Positions 34,915 through 44,631 of a stretch of 64,000 nucleotides of DNA are shown here, one piece after another. This DNA comes from an uncultured Lentibacter sp. (GTDB lineage Bacteria > Pseudomonadota > Alphaproteobacteria > Rhodobacterales > Rhodobacteraceae), in assembly GCF_937123735.1 (NCBI RefSeq), contig NZ_CAKZKL010000028.1:124001-188000 (forward strand), in the 5' to 3' direction. A model generated the notes under the pieces. The model made no database searches. It saw nothing but the letters and a program-made list of their open reading frames with translations, and was not told the origin of the DNA. Position 1 is the first letter of the stretch, and the number at the start of each line of letters is the position of its first letter. The translations under genes and the position numbers were made by a program.

Positions 34915-36348
34915 ATGAGTGCAGCACGGGCCACCAAACTTCCCGGAGATGTCGGGGCCATCCATTTTGTCGGGATCGGCGGGATCGGGATGTCGGGGAT
35001 TGCCGAGGTGTTGCTCAATCTGGGCTATGCGGTGCAGGGCAGTGACCTCAAGCGCTCCAAGATCACCGATCGGCTTGCCGAGATGGGCGCGCGGGTGTTT
35101 GAGGGGCAGAGCGCTGAAAACCTCGCAGAGGCGCAGGTTGTGGTGATGTCTTCGGCGATCAAGCCGGGCAACCCTGAGCTCGACGAGGCCCGCCGGCGGG
35201 GCTTGCCTGTGGTGCGGCGCGCGGAGATGCTGGCCGAGCTTATGCGGCTCAAATCCAACATCGCGGTGGCGGGCACCCACGGCAAAACGACCACCACGAC
35301 AATGGTTGCGGCGCTGCTGGATCATGGCAAGTTTGACCCGACGGTTGTGAACGGCGGGATCATTCATGCTTACGGTTCCAACGCGCGCTCGGGGGATGGC
35401 GAGTGGATGGTTGTGGAGGCCGACGAGAGCGACGGCACCTTCAATCGGCTGCCGGCCACGATTGCGATTGTGACCAATATTGACCCCGAGCATATGGAGC
35501 ATTGGGGCACCGAAGAGGCGCTGCACAAGGGCTTTTATGACTTTGTGTCCAACATCCCCTTTTACGGTGTGGCCGTGTGCTGCACCGATGACAGCGATGT
35601 GCAGGAGCTTGTGGGCAAGCTCACCGACCGCCGCGTTGTGACCTATGGTTTTAACGCGCAGGCCGATGTGCGCGCGCTCAACTTGCATTACCAAGATGGT
35701 ATCGCCTGTTTTGACATTTTGCTGCAATCGGAAGATCTGCGCATTGAGGGCTGCACCCTGCCCATGCCGGGCGATCACAATGTTTCCAACGCGCTCGGGG
35801 CTGTGGCGGTTGCGCGGCACCTGGGCATGTCGCGCGCGGATATTCGCGCTGCACTGGCGGCGTTTGGCGGCGTCAACCGTCGCTTTACCAAGGTGGGCAC
35901 TGTCAACGGTGTGACCATTATCGACGATTACGGCCATCACCCGACCGAGATTGCGGCGGTGCTCAAGGCGGCACGGCAGGCCTCATCGGGGCGGATTATC
36001 GCGGTGCATCAACCGCACCGTTACACGCGGCTGCACCACCATTTTGCGGAGTTCTGTGCCTGTTTTAACGAGGCCGATGTTGTTGGGATTGCCGATGTCT
36101 ATGCGGCGGGAGAAGCGCCGATTGCGGGCGCGAGCCGTGATGATCTGATCAACGGGTTGATTGCGCATGGCCATCGCAACGCGCAGGCTGTGCCGGATGA
36201 GGAAAGCCTTCTGGCGCTGTTGCGTGCCGAGGCCCGGCCTGGCGATATGGTTGTCTGCCTCGGCGCGGGCACGATCAGCGCCTGGGCGAACGCTCTGCCG
36301 GCGCATCTGGCGGCGGACCGGGCGGCGGACCGGGAGGTGGATCAATGA
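34915..36348 (+). CDS. murC: UDP-N-acetylmuramate--L-alanine ligase
   Basis: A 477-residue Mur ligase: N-terminal [26 protein letters not shown] loop [16 protein letters not shown] at about 120-135, [32 protein letters not shown], and [16 protein letters not shown]. It adds L-alanine to UDP-MurNAc. The C-terminal end ([12 protein letters not shown]) is slightly repetitive. Its stop overlaps the DUF2484 start (ATGA). Confidence 0.95.
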   Translation: MSAARATKLPGDVGAIHFVGIGGIGMSGIAEVLLNLGYAVQGSDLKRSKITDRLAEMGARVFEGQSAENLAEAQVVVMSSAIKPGNPELDEARRRGLPVVRRAEMLAELMRLKSNIAVAGTHGKTTTTTMVAALLDHGKFDPTVVNGGIIHAYGSNARSGDGEWMVVEADESDGTFNRLPATIAIVTNIDPEHMEHWGTEEALHKGFYDFVSNIPFYGVAVCCTDDSDVQELVGKLTDRRVVTYGFNAQADVRALNLHYQDGIACFDILLQSEDLRIEGCTLPMPGDHNVSNALGAVAVARHLGMSRADIRAALAAFGGVNRRFTKVGTVNGVTIIDDYGHHPTEIAAVLKAARQASSGRIIAVHQPHRYTRLHHHFAEFCACFNEADVVGIADVYAAGEAPIAGASRDDLINGLIAHGHRNAQAVPDEESLLALLRAEARPGDMVVCLGAGTISAWANALPAHLAADRAADREVDQ

Positions 36349-36599
36349 CCGTGTCGCTCACGCTGGCCTGCCTGTGGGCTTTGGTGGCCAACCTGATCGC
36401 CATGCTTCCCAGCCGGGACAACTATTGGCGTGCGGCCTATGGGCTGATTGCGGCGGGCATCCCGGTTTTGGGATATGTGACCTATGAGAACGGGCCATGG
36501 ATCGGGCTGCTGGTGCTGCTGGCTGCGATGAGCCTGTTGCGCTGGCCTCTGGTTTATCTGATGCGCTGGCTGAGCGGCGCAGGGCGGAAGCGGCTGTGA
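36345..36599 (+). CDS. DUF2484 small membrane protein in the mur cluster
   Basis: An 84-residue protein with two to three hydrophobic segments ([66 protein letters not shown]). It belongs to DUF2484, found between murC and murB in Rhodobacterales. Function unknown. Both ends overlap neighbours: ATGA with murC and GTGA with murB, so it is locked into the translation of the cell-wall operon. Confidence 0.85.
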   Translation: MTVSLTLACLWALVANLIAMLPSRDNYWRAAYGLIAAGIPVLGYVTYENGPWIGLLVLLAAMSLLRWPLVYLMRWLSGAGRKRL

Positions 36600-37522
36600 G
36601 TGCGCCACTGCCGGACGTGCGCGGGCGCTTGCGCCAGGGCCAGCTTTTGAGCGCGCTCACATGGTTGCGCGTGGGCGGGCCTGCGGACTGGCTGTTCAGC
36701 CCGGCGGATGTGGATGATCTGGCTGCCTTCCTCGCCGCCCTTGACCGGGACGTCTCGGTGTTTCCCATGGGGGTCGGCTCGAACCTCATTGTGCGCGACG
36801 GCGGTTTGCGCGCGGTGGTCATCAAGATGGGGCGGGGATTCAACCACATCGAGATCGACGGCCCCCGCGTGCGCGCGGGCGTGGCGGCGCTGGATGCGCA
36901 TGTGGCGCGCAAGGCGGCGGATGCGGGAATTGACCTCACTTTTTTGCGCACCATTCCGGGTGCGATAGGCGGCGCGGTGAAGATGAATGCCGGGTGTTAC
37001 GGGCGGTATCTGGCGGATGTGTTTGTGAGCGCCAAGGCCGTGACGCGGGAGGGTGCGCTTGTCACCCTCACGGCGCAAGACCTTGAATTTGCCTACCGTC
37101 AGAGCGCCTTGCCGGAGGGCTGGGTGCTGGTGGAGGCCACGCTGGAAGGCCCGGCGGGCGTGCCCGAAGAGTTGCACGCACGGATGGCAGAGCAGCTCGC
37201 CAAGCGCGACGCGACACAGCCGACCAAGGAGCGCAGCGCCGGCAGCACCTTCCGAAACCCAGCGGGCTACAGCTCGACGGGGCAGGCCGATGACAGCCAT
37301 GCGCTGAAGGCTTGGAAGGTGATCGACGATGCGGGGATGCGCGGGGCGCGCCTTGGCGGTGCGCAGATGAGCGAAATGCACTCAAATTTCATGATCAACA
37401 CCGGCGATGCCAGTGCTGCCGAGCTGGAAGCGCTGGGCGAGGCAGTGCGAAAAAAGGTTTACGAAAACAGCGGGATCACGCTAGAGTGGGAAATCATGAG
37501 AGTGGGAGAACCGGCTCCGTGA
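36596..37522 (+). CDS. murB: UDP-N-acetylenolpyruvoylglucosamine reductase
   Basis: A 308-residue FAD enzyme with a GTG start overlapping the DUF2484 stop. [46 protein letters not shown] (FAD), [15 protein letters not shown], and SAGSTFRNP with the catalytic serine, then [15 protein letters not shown]. It reduces enolpyruvyl-UDP-GlcNAc to UDP-MurNAc using NADPH. A longer frame from 36497 exists inside DUF2484 but is not family-like. Confidence 0.94.
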   Translation: MSAPLPDVRGRLRQGQLLSALTWLRVGGPADWLFSPADVDDLAAFLAALDRDVSVFPMGVGSNLIVRDGGLRAVVIKMGRGFNHIEIDGPRVRAGVAALDAHVARKAADAGIDLTFLRTIPGAIGGAVKMNAGCYGRYLADVFVSAKAVTREGALVTLTAQDLEFAYRQSALPEGWVLVEATLEGPAGVPEELHARMAEQLAKRDATQPTKERSAGSTFRNPAGYSSTGQADDSHALKAWKVIDDAGMRGARLGGAQMSEMHSNFMINTGDASAAELEALGEAVRKKVYENSGITLEWEIMRVGEPAP

Positions 37523-37568
37523 GACAGGCACAACAATGACCGCGGCCTTTGGCCGATAACAGCAACGA

Positions 37569-37590
37569 GGGCCACAAATGGCCCCAATTT
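37569..37590 (+). terminator. Weak hairpin with T-run between murB and ddl
   Basis: gggcca / tggccc stem (6 bp, loop CAAA) followed by CAATTTT. A second small GC hairpin (gcggcc ttt ggccg) lies just before it at 37540. Might lower read-through into ddl or act as an attenuator; the stem is short. Confidence 0.35.
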
Positions 37591-37605
37591 TAGGCGGAAC
37601 TGGGT

Positions 37606-38520
37606 ATGTCGGGCAGGACAACCCCCAAGGTGGCAGTGGTGATGGGCGGACCATCGGCGGAGCGCGAGGTTTCTCTTGTTTCGGGCCGGGAGTGCGCCAA
37701 TGCGCTGCGTGCTGAGGGCTATCAGGTGACGGAGCTAGACGCGGGGCAGGATCTTGCCGAGCGTCTGCGCGCGCTGGCCCCGGATGTTGTGTTCAACGCG
37801 CTGCACGGGCGCTGGGGCGAAGACGGTTGCGTGCAAGGCATTCTGGAATGGCTCGGTATTCCTTACACGCATTCCGGCGTTCTGGCCTCGGCCCTGGCCA
37901 TGGACAAGGAACGCACCAAGGACGTTTACCGCGCCCATGGCCTGCCGGTTGTGCCCTCGCTTCTGGCCGATAAATCTGAAGTCTGTGCGCGCCATGTGAT
38001 GGCGCCACCCTATGTGGTGAAGCCTTACAACGAGGGCTCCTCTGTTGGGGTCTATATCGTGCAGGAGGCGGCCAACGGGCCACCCAAGCTGGCCGAGGAT
38101 ATGCCGGACACGGTGATGGTGGAGGCCTATGCGGCGGGGCGCGAGCTGACCACCACAGTGATGGGCGAGCGGGCCTTGACTGTGACCGAGATCCTCACCG
38201 AGGGGTGGTATGATTATGACGCGAAATACACCGAAGGCGGCTCAAAGCATGTGTGCCCGGCGGATATTCCGCAGGAGATTTTCGATCTGTGCATGGACTA
38301 CGCTGTGACGGCGCATAAGGCGCTGGGCTGCAAGGGGGTGAGCCGCACGGACTATCGCTGGGACGCGGCGCGCGGCGTTGAGGGGCTTGTGCTTTTGGAG
38401 ACCAACACCCAGCCCGGCATGACACCGACATCGCTCAGCCCCGAGCAGGGCGTGGCTGTGGGCCTCAGTTTCGGGCAGCTTTGCGCCTGGATGGTGGAGG
38501 ATGCGTCATGCTTGAGATAA
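37606..38520 (+). CDS. ddl: D-alanine--D-alanine ligase
   Basis: A 304-residue ATP-grasp enzyme: VAVVMGGPSAEREVSLVSGRE at the start, VFNALHGRWGEDGCVQGILEWLGIPYTHSGVLASALAMDKERTK, VVKPYNEGSSVGVYIV, SRTDYRW and the end LLETNTQPGMTPTSLSPEQ. Makes D-Ala-D-Ala for the peptide stem. Overlaps ftsQ by 13 bases. Confidence 0.95.
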   Translation: MSGRTTPKVAVVMGGPSAEREVSLVSGRECANALRAEGYQVTELDAGQDLAERLRALAPDVVFNALHGRWGEDGCVQGILEWLGIPYTHSGVLASALAMDKERTKDVYRAHGLPVVPSLLADKSEVCARHVMAPPYVVKPYNEGSSVGVYIVQEAANGPPKLAEDMPDTVMVEAYAAGRELTTTVMGERALTVTEILTEGWYDYDAKYTEGGSKHVCPADIPQEIFDLCMDYAVTAHKALGCKGVSRTDYRWDAARGVEGLVLLETNTQPGMTPTSLSPEQGVAVGLSFGQLCAWMVEDASCLR

Positions 38521-39401
38521 AGCCGCCGCGCAGCGCGGGTTCGCGGGCAGACCCGGCCCCGAGCCGCTGGAGCTACCGGTATCAGCGGCTGATGCTCACG
38601 CCGCTGTTTCGCAAGCTGCTGCACATCGGGGTGCCTTTCACGGCGGCGCTGCTTGTGGGGCTGGTGTATTTTGCCAATGACGCGCGGCGCGAGAGCTTTG
38701 CCCTGAGCGTGACAGAGCTGCGGCGCGCTTTTGAGACCCGCCCCGAGTTCATGGTCCAGCTGATGGCGATTGATGGTGCAAGCCAGGATATTGCCGAGGA
38801 TATCCGCGAGATTGTGCCGCTGGATTTTCCGTTGACCTCGTTTGATATCAACCTTGAGACGATCCGCACCGATGTGATGGGGTTGCAGGCCGTGAAATCG
38901 GCGCGCGTGAAGATCAAATCGGGGGGGATTTTGCAGATCGAGGTGGACGAGCGCACGCCCGTTGCCCTGTGGCGCAGCTATGAGGGGCTTGAGCTTGTCG
39001 ACGCGGAGGGCGTTGCCTTTCGCGCGCTGGAGCGACGCACCGACCGCCCCGAGCTGCCTTTGCTTGTGGGCGAGGGCGCGCTGGAGCAGCTGGGCGAAGC
39101 CATGCAGATTTTGGCCGCAGCCGCCCCTCTGAGCCCGCGTCTGCGCGGGCTGGCCCGGATCGGTGAGCGCCGCTGGGACCTTGTTTTGGACAGGGATCAA
39201 CGGATCCTGTTGCCCGAAGCACGCCCGGTGCAAGCGCTTCAGCGGGTGCTGGCGCTGGATGCGGCGCGCGACCTGCTGGCGCGCGATGTTTCGGTTGTGG
39301 ATATGCGGTTGGCCCATCGGCCGACCCTTCGAATGAGTGATGTGGCAACGCGCGAGCGCTGGAAGCTGCGCGCAAGCCAAGTGGGGATAGCGGACCAATG
39401 A
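38508..39401 (+). CDS. ftsQ: Cell division protein FtsQ
   Basis: A 297-residue bitopic protein. Cytoplasmic N-terminus, one membrane segment at about 40-60 (LLHIGVPFTAALLVGLVYFAN), then the periplasmic POTRA domain (FMVQLMAIDGASQDIAEDIREIV) and FtsQ domain (VKSARVKIKSGGILQIEVDERTPVALWR). Connects early and late divisome proteins. Stop overlaps ftsA start (ATGA). ATG 38508 chosen; an alternative start at 38481 lies inside ddl. Confidence 0.92.
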   Translation: MLEIKPPRSAGSRADPAPSRWSYRYQRLMLTPLFRKLLHIGVPFTAALLVGLVYFANDARRESFALSVTELRRAFETRPEFMVQLMAIDGASQDIAEDIREIVPLDFPLTSFDINLETIRTDVMGLQAVKSARVKIKSGGILQIEVDERTPVALWRSYEGLELVDAEGVAFRALERRTDRPELPLLVGEGALEQLGEAMQILAAAAPLSPRLRGLARIGERRWDLVLDRDQRILLPEARPVQALQRVLALDAARDLLARDVSVVDMRLAHRPTLRMSDVATRERWKLRASQVGIADQ

Positions 39402-40732
39402 TTGAACTCTATGAATCTCAGCGCGCCATGCGCAACATGCGCAAATCGGCGATGCAGCGCGGCGTGATCGCCATTTTGGATGTGGGCAGTTCCAAGATCG
39501 CCTGCCTGGTGTTGCGCTTTGACGGCAACGCCGCCCTTAGCGAGAGCAGCGCAATGGGGGCGATGGCGGGGCAGGCCGGCTTTCGGGTGATCGGCGCGGC
39601 CACCACGCGCTCACGCGGTGTGCGCTTTGGCGAGATCGACACCATGGCCGAGACCGAACGCGCCATTCGCACCGCTGTTCAGGCGGCACAAAAGATGGCC
39701 AATATCCGTGTGGATCATGTGATTGTCTGTTTCTCGGGGGGCGAGCCGCGCTCTTACGGGCTTGTCGGAGAGGTGGGTATCGAAGGCCATGTTGTGTCTG
39801 AGGAGGATGTGAGCTGTGTGCTCAATGCCTGTGAGCTGCCCGACATCGGCGCGGGGCGCGAGGTGCTCCATGCGCAGCCGGTGAACTTTGCGCTGGACCA
39901 TCGCACCGGTCTGTTGGACCCGCGCGGACAGATGGGCTCTAAACTGGCCACTGACATGCACTTGCTGTCGATTGATGGCACGGTGATCCAGAACATCGCC
40001 CATTGCGCGCGCCGTTGTGACCTGGAGCTGGCGGGGCTGTATTCTTCGTCTTATGCGGCGGGCTATGCGGCTTTGGTGGAAGACGAGCAGGAGCTGGGCG
40101 CTGCCTGTATTGATATGGGCGGGGGCACCACCGGCGTTTCCATTTTCATGCGAAAGCACATGATCTATGCGGACTCCGTGCGCCTTGGCGGGGAGCATGT
40201 GAGCGGGGATATTTCCATGGGATTGCAAGTGCCCATGGGCATGGCTGAGCGGATCAAAACCATGTATGGCGGTCTGGTTGCCACCGGGCTGGACGACCGC
40301 GAGATGATCGATATTGGCGGGGACACCGGCGATTGGGAGCATGACCGCCGCGCGGTGAGCCGCACCGAGCTGATTGGCATCATGCGCCCGCGCGTGGAGG
40401 AAATTCTGGAAGAGGTGCGCAGCAAGCTGGATGCGGCCGGGTTTGACCAGCTGCCCAGCCAGCAGATTGTTCTGACGGGCGGGGCCAGCCAGATCCCCGG
40501 CTTGGACGGGCTGGCGAGCCGTATTCTGGGCCAACAGGTGCGCCTTGGACGGCCCCTGCGGGTTCAGGGGTTGCCCCAGGCCGCCACCGGCCCGGGCTTT
40601 GCCAGCGCGGTGGGGCTCTCGCTGTTTGCGGCCCATCCGCAGGACGAATGGTGGGATTTTGATTTGCCGGTTGACCGCTACCCGGCGCGCTCGCTCAAGC
40701 GGATGGTGCGCTGGTTTCGTGACAACTGGTGA
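39398..40732 (+). CDS. ftsA: Cell division protein FtsA
   Basis: A 444-residue actin-like ATPase: IAILDVGSSKIACLVLR (phosphate 1), CIDMGGGTTGVSIFMRKHM (phosphate 2), IVLTGGASQIPGLDGLASRIL (adenosine). The C-terminal end LKRMVRWFRDNW is the amphipathic membrane-targeting helix. It tethers FtsZ filaments to the membrane. Unlike the usual order, ftsZ does not follow directly: a reversed DsrE-family gene and 507 non-coding bases lie between. Confidence 0.95.
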   Translation: MIELYESQRAMRNMRKSAMQRGVIAILDVGSSKIACLVLRFDGNAALSESSAMGAMAGQAGFRVIGAATTRSRGVRFGEIDTMAETERAIRTAVQAAQKMANIRVDHVIVCFSGGEPRSYGLVGEVGIEGHVVSEEDVSCVLNACELPDIGAGREVLHAQPVNFALDHRTGLLDPRGQMGSKLATDMHLLSIDGTVIQNIAHCARRCDLELAGLYSSSYAAGYAALVEDEQELGAACIDMGGGTTGVSIFMRKHMIYADSVRLGGEHVSGDISMGLQVPMGMAERIKTMYGGLVATGLDDREMIDIGGDTGDWEHDRRAVSRTELIGIMRPRVEEILEEVRSKLDAAGFDQLPSQQIVLTGGASQIPGLDGLASRILGQQVRLGRPLRVQGLPQAATGPGFASAVGLSLFAAHPQDEWWDFDLPVDRYPARSLKRMVRWFRDNW

Positions 40733-40761
40733 AAAAAAGGCCGCCCAAAAGGGGGCGGCCT
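40732..40761 (-). terminator. Terminator for the DsrE-family gene
   Basis: Perfect 9-bp stem aggccgccc / gggcggcct (40738-40761, loop of 6). On the minus strand it is followed by a 7-T run (40738-40732) that reaches the ftsA stop codon. It lies 25 bases after the DsrE-family stop. On the plus strand no T-run follows, so it may only partly stop ftsA transcription. Confidence 0.75.
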
Positions 40762-40786
40762 GCTCTCTGTGTTGGGGCGCTCTCTC

Positions 40787-41251
40787 TCAGGGCTTGATGT
40801 AGGTGTAACCCTGCTGTTGCAAATGGGACAGCTCGGCCACGCCGCTGGGCACGATGTCTTCTTCAAAGACATCAAACAGATCGTTTTCGTATGAGATCTT
40901 GCGGCCCTTGAGGGTGTTGTTGCAGACATGCATGGAGACATTCTGGCCTTTGAGCTCAAGCACTTGGCCGCGCAGGGCTTCATTGGCTTTGGCCTGTGAC
41001 AACAGCCCAAGGCCATTGCCGTGCAGCACGACCTTGATGTCCATATTCTCGGCACCAACGGCGTTGATGTGGTTTTGGATGTTGCGCATCGCGCCGCGGT
41101 ATTTCTTATCGTCTTTACCGCCGTCATAGTTGATGTGGTAAACCACCTTTTGCTTGCTATACCGCTCGCTGGCCTCTGCCGGGGTGGAGCTGAGGGCAAA
41201 GCTTGCCAGGGTCAGGGCCAAAGAGACGGCCAGTGTCAGAAATGTCTTCAT
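40787..41251 (-). CDS. Exported DsrE/DsrF-family protein between ftsA and ftsZ
   Basis: A 154-residue protein with signal peptide (residues 1-28, TPAEA). The mature part is a DsrE-like domain: KVVYHINYDGGKDDKKYRGAMRNIQNHINAVG, DIKVVLHGNGLGLL, LELKGQNVSMHVCNNTLKG with the single conserved cysteine, and a PSGVAELSHLQQQGYTYIKP end. Periplasmic DsrE-type proteins of this form are widespread and of unclear role, perhaps sulfur or thiol handling. It is not evidence of a dissimilatory sulfur pathway. It reads against the dcw cluster and has its own terminator. Confidence 0.85.
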   Translation of the reverse strand: MKTFLTLAVSLALTLASFALSSTPAEASERYSKQKVVYHINYDGGKDDKKYRGAMRNIQNHINAVGAENMDIKVVLHGNGLGLLSQAKANEALRGQVLELKGQNVSMHVCNNTLKGRKISYENDLFDVFEEDIVPSGVAELSHLQQQGYTYIKP

Positions 41252-41758
41252 GGGTGTTTCCTCCAGATATTGGGCCTGCGCGCGCCGACCGTTCCAATAG
41301 GTTACGCAGTTTCACCCTATTTGGAACCCCTTTGAGGGCGCGGCGGGCCCCGGCGCGCAGAGCTGCGCATAAAATCGGGAAAAAAGCCCGCATAAACCGC
41401 ATGTTGAGGGGGAGAAATGCTGGAAAGCGGTGTCAAACTGTGATAAAGCTCCACGAAAGCCTCTGAAAAAAGAAGCACTTCAAAAGATCGAACTGGCCGA
41501 GCAGGGCCCAACCCATTGACCTCTTCAAAACGCTGCCTGCGGGCGGCCCGGTTTCCTTTGGCTAGTGGGGGTTGGGGCGCGCCCCCCAATATTTCGAGGG
41601 CTCGGCGAAATCTCGCGGGTTTGCCTCAGAAAATGGCCATATTTTGTGGAAAATGGCTGTTTTTTGCGTGACGATAGGGCAAACGCGCGGTAGAAATAGA
41701 GCGGAACAGGCAGTAATGGCACCCGCGTTTGCGGAAAAGACATCAGGCGGACAAAAAA
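41252..41758. other. 507-base intergenic region upstream of ftsZ
   Basis: No gene is supported. It holds an imperfect inverted repeat (41291-41327) near the DsrE-gene start, a GC-rich hairpin ttggggcgcgccccccaa followed by TATTTCG (41572-41594), and an AT-rich stretch with repeated AAAATGGC (41632-41655) 100-130 bases before ftsZ that probably contains its promoter. No TTAA-N7-TTAA box or GANTC site was seen. Confidence 0.5.
41291..41327. promoter_or_regulatory. Imperfect inverted repeat upstream of DsrE-family gene
   Basis: gttccaatagg (41291-41301) pairs with cctatttggaac (41316-41327) except for one extra A, with a 14-nt spacer. It lies 40-76 bases upstream of the DsrE-gene start, a good position for an operator. 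Confidence 0.4.
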
Positions 41759-43363
41759 ATGACACTCAACCTCACAATGCCCGGACAGGAAGACCTCAAG
41801 CCACGCATCACCGTTTTCGGTGTTGGCGGAGCAGGGTGCAACGCTGTCAACAACATGATCGAAAAGGCGCTGGAAGGCGTTGATTTTGTCGTGGCCAACA
41901 CGGATGCGCAGGCGCTTCAGCAGAGCCGCTCCCCCAGCAAGATCCAGCTGGGCGTGAAGCTGACCGAAGGTCTGGGTGCTGGCGCAAAAGCCACAATCGG
42001 GGCCGCCGCCGCCGAAGAGAGTATTGAACAGATCGTCGATCATCTGGCCGGCGCGCATATGTGCTTCATCACCGCCGGAATGGGCGGCGGCACCGGCACC
42101 GGGGCCGCACCGATCATCGCGCAGGCTGCCCGCGAGCTGGGGGTTCTGACCGTTGGGGTCGTGACAAAGCCGTTCCAGTTTGAGGGTGCCAAGCGGCTGC
42201 GCCAGGCCGAGGATGGTGTGGAGGCGCTGCAAAAGGTTGTTGACACGCTGATCATCATTCCCAACCAGAACCTGTTCCGGATTGCCACGGAGAAGACCAC
42301 GTTTACCGATGCGTTTTCCATGGCTGATGATGTTTTGTATCAAGGGGTTAAGGGTGTCACAGACCTGATGGTGCGCCCTGGCTTGATCAATCTGGATTTT
42401 GCCGATGTGCGGGCCGTCATGGACGAGATGGGCAAAGCCATGATGGGCACCGGCGAGGCGACTGGCGAAGACCGCGCAACGCAGGCTTCCGAAAAGGCCA
42501 TCGCCAACCCGCTGCTCGACGAGATCAGCCTGCGCGGCGCGCGCGGTGTTCTGATCAACATCACCGGCGGCCATGATCTGACGCTGTTTGAGCTGGACGA
42601 GGCCGCAAACCGCATTCGCGAAGAGGTCGATCCGGAAGCCAATATCATTGTCGGCTCGACGCTCGACACCTCCATGGAAGGGGCCATGCGCGTTAGCGTT
42701 GTGGCCACCGGGATTGATGCGAGCGCCGTGCAGAGCGATTTGCCCGTGCCCCGCCGCACCCTGGCGGAGCCTCTGCGCCAGAAAGTGGCCGCCGAGGAAG
42801 CCCCTGCGGTGCAGGAGCAGCCCGCCACAGCGGTGTTCACTGCCGAGGCCCCCGTTGCCGCTCCCGCCGCTGAGGAGCCATCGCTGTTTTCAGGCATGGA
42901 GACGCCAGAGCCGCAGGTTGCGGCCGCCGAGCCAGCCAGCTTTGCCCCCCAGCAGGAAGCCGTGTCCGAGGTGGTGGAGGATGATTTGCCCCCGCCCGCC
43001 TATCAGCCACAGGCGGCCCAGGCGGCGGCACCGATTGATGCCGCGCCCGAAGAGTTTGTGGCGCCGCGTGCGCCTGCGCCGGGCACCCCTTCGCCTGAGG
43101 CCATGGCCCGTTTGCGCCAGGCTGTCACCAACACCCGGTCGGTGCCACAGGAGCCTGCCGCACAAGCGCCCGCAGAGGAAAAGCCGCGGTTTGGCATCAA
43201 TTCGCTGATCAACCGCATGACAGGCCATGAGCAGGCAGCCAAACCCGCAGCGGCGCGTGCGCAGCCACAGATGGGAGCCGCTCAGGCCCAGCCAAATGTG
43301 CAGCCCGAGGCGGATCAAGAGCGGATCGAAATCCCTGCATTCTTGCGCCGCCAAGCCAATTAA
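41759..43363 (+). CDS. ftsZ: Cell division GTPase FtsZ
   Basis: A 534-residue tubulin homologue. GTP-binding parts: [15 protein letters not shown] at the start and the tubulin signature [12 protein letters not shown] at about 105-116; the T7/synergy region includes [23 protein letters not shown] long Ala/Pro/Glu-rich linker (about 325-520) ends with the conserved peptide [13 protein letters not shown] that binds FtsA. It forms the Z ring. It has its own upstream region, terminator, and ribosome site AGGCGG. A longer frame from 41729 is rejected. Confidence 0.97.
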   Translation: MTLNLTMPGQEDLKPRITVFGVGGAGCNAVNNMIEKALEGVDFVVANTDAQALQQSRSPSKIQLGVKLTEGLGAGAKATIGAAAAEESIEQIVDHLAGAHMCFITAGMGGGTGTGAAPIIAQAARELGVLTVGVVTKPFQFEGAKRLRQAEDGVEALQKVVDTLIIIPNQNLFRIATEKTTFTDAFSMADDVLYQGVKGVTDLMVRPGLINLDFADVRAVMDEMGKAMMGTGEATGEDRATQASEKAIANPLLDEISLRGARGVLINITGGHDLTLFELDEAANRIREEVDPEANIIVGSTLDTSMEGAMRVSVVATGIDASAVQSDLPVPRRTLAEPLRQKVAAEEAPAVQEQPATAVFTAEAPVAAPAAEEPSLFSGMETPEPQVAAAEPASFAPQQEAVSEVVEDDLPPPAYQPQAAQAAAPIDAAPEEFVAPRAPAPGTPSPEAMARLRQAVTNTRSVPQEPAAQAPAEEKPRFGINSLINRMTGHEQAAKPAAARAQPQMGAAQAQPNVQPEADQERIEIPAFLRRQAN

Positions 43364-43380
43364 GGCAGCCACATGATCAC

Positions 43381-43410
43381 AAAAAGCCGCCCTTTGGGGG
43401 CGGCTTTTTT
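43381..43410 (+). terminator. Rho-independent terminator after ftsZ
   Basis: aaaaagccgccc / gggcggctttttt: 12-bp stem with a 5-nt loop ending in six Ts, 18 bases after the ftsZ stop. Strong and symmetrical, so it can act in both directions. lpxC must therefore have its own promoter in the remaining gap. Confidence 0.9.
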
Positions 43411-43536
43411 CTATGGGTGCAGGGGGTTGCAGGGGCTGAGGCAGCCTTCCGCCGATTGTAACAGGCGATGTTACAAGCAGTTGCAAAGCGTGAATTGAGA
43501 CCTGCGGCCCCAGCGCATAAATTGCGGCCAACTGAA

Positions 43537-44475
43537 ATGATTCAGGCCGTGGCTGTGCAAAGAACTCTAAACAAATCAGTGCGTTTTGAAGGCGTCGGGC
43601 TGCATTCTGGCAAGCCCGTCTGTCTGACCGTGCACCCTGCGCCCGCCGGCCATGGCATCAGCTTTTGCCGCAGTGACATCGCTTTGGGCGAAGCCGTGGT
43701 GCCCGCCCGCTGGGACGCTGTGGAGCAAGGCCCGCTGTGCACAAAGATCGTCAACGGTGCTGGTGTGTCTGTTTCGACGGTTGAACATGTGATGGCGGCG
43801 CTCTCCGGATGTGGGGTTTACAACGCCCGTCTGGAGCTGGATGGCCCGGAAGTGCCCATTCTGGATGGCAGCGCAGCCCCCTTTGTGCAGCGCTTCTTGG
43901 AGGTCGGGTTGCAAAGCCTTGACCAACCGGTCTGGGCGATCCGCATTTTGCAACAGGTTGAGGTGCGCCGTGGTGCAGCTTGGGCGCGGTTGGCTCCGGC
44001 CAATGAGATGAAAATCGAGTTTTCAATCGAGTTTGAAGATGCCGCGATCGGGCGCCAGCACAAGACGCTCAACATGGCCAATGGCTCATTCGTGCGCGAG
44101 CTTTGCACGAGCCGCACCTTTTGCCGCCAGTCCGATGTGCAAGCCATGCATGAGCAGGGGCTGGCTCTGGGGGGCTCGCTGGACAATGCGGTGGTTGTGC
44201 AGGGCGACAAGGTGCTCAGCCCGGGTGGGCTGCGCCACGCGGATGAGGCTGTGCGCCACAAGATGCTGGACGCCTTGGGCGATTTGGCCCTGGCGGGCGC
44301 GCCGATTCTTGGGGCCTATACCGGCGCGCGGGCGGGCCATGCCATGACCAACGCTTTGCTGCGCAAGCTGTTTGAAACAGACGGGGCCTTTTGTTTTGTG
44401 CGCTGCACAGCTGAGCAAGCTGCGCGCCTGCCCGGTGCGGGCGTGCATCTGGGCGAGATGCCGAAAGTCGCCTGA
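43537..44475 (+). CDS. lpxC: UDP-3-O-acyl-N-acetylglucosamine deacetylase
   Basis: A 312-residue zinc enzyme: QRTLNKSVRFEGVGLHSGKPV at the start, STVEHVMAALSGCGVYNARLELDGPEVPILDGSAAPFV with the first zinc histidine, and HKMLDALGDLALAGAPI with the second histidine and aspartate ligands, then RAGHAMTN with a catalytic histidine. It performs the committed step of lipid A synthesis. Start ATG 43537; a longer frame from 43468 is not conserved. Confidence 0.95.
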   Translation: MIQAVAVQRTLNKSVRFEGVGLHSGKPVCLTVHPAPAGHGISFCRSDIALGEAVVPARWDAVEQGPLCTKIVNGAGVSVSTVEHVMAALSGCGVYNARLELDGPEVPILDGSAAPFVQRFLEVGLQSLDQPVWAIRILQQVEVRRGAAWARLAPANEMKIEFSIEFEDAAIGRQHKTLNMANGSFVRELCTSRTFCRQSDVQAMHEQGLALGGSLDNAVVVQGDKVLSPGGLRHADEAVRHKMLDALGDLALAGAPILGAYTGARAGHAMTNALLRKLFETDGAFCFVRCTAEQAARLPGAGVHLGEMPKVA

Positions 44476-44631
44476 CTTGCAGCTTTGGTTTTGCAATCTG
44501 AGTGGAGATCATCGGTGTTGCCAGCTTTTGGAGCCGGCGCATTAAGGCGTTTTGCCCCGGATTTTTCTATGCTAGGACAAAACCAGCGCAGGCCTTTGGC
44601 CGAGACAAAAGACGAAGGTGGGAATAGAAGC

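Noticed and set aside
40787..41251. Evidence for dissimilatory sulfur oxidation (DsrE)
   Set aside because: A lone exported DsrE-fold protein without dsrF/H/C or tusA neighbours says nothing about that pathway.
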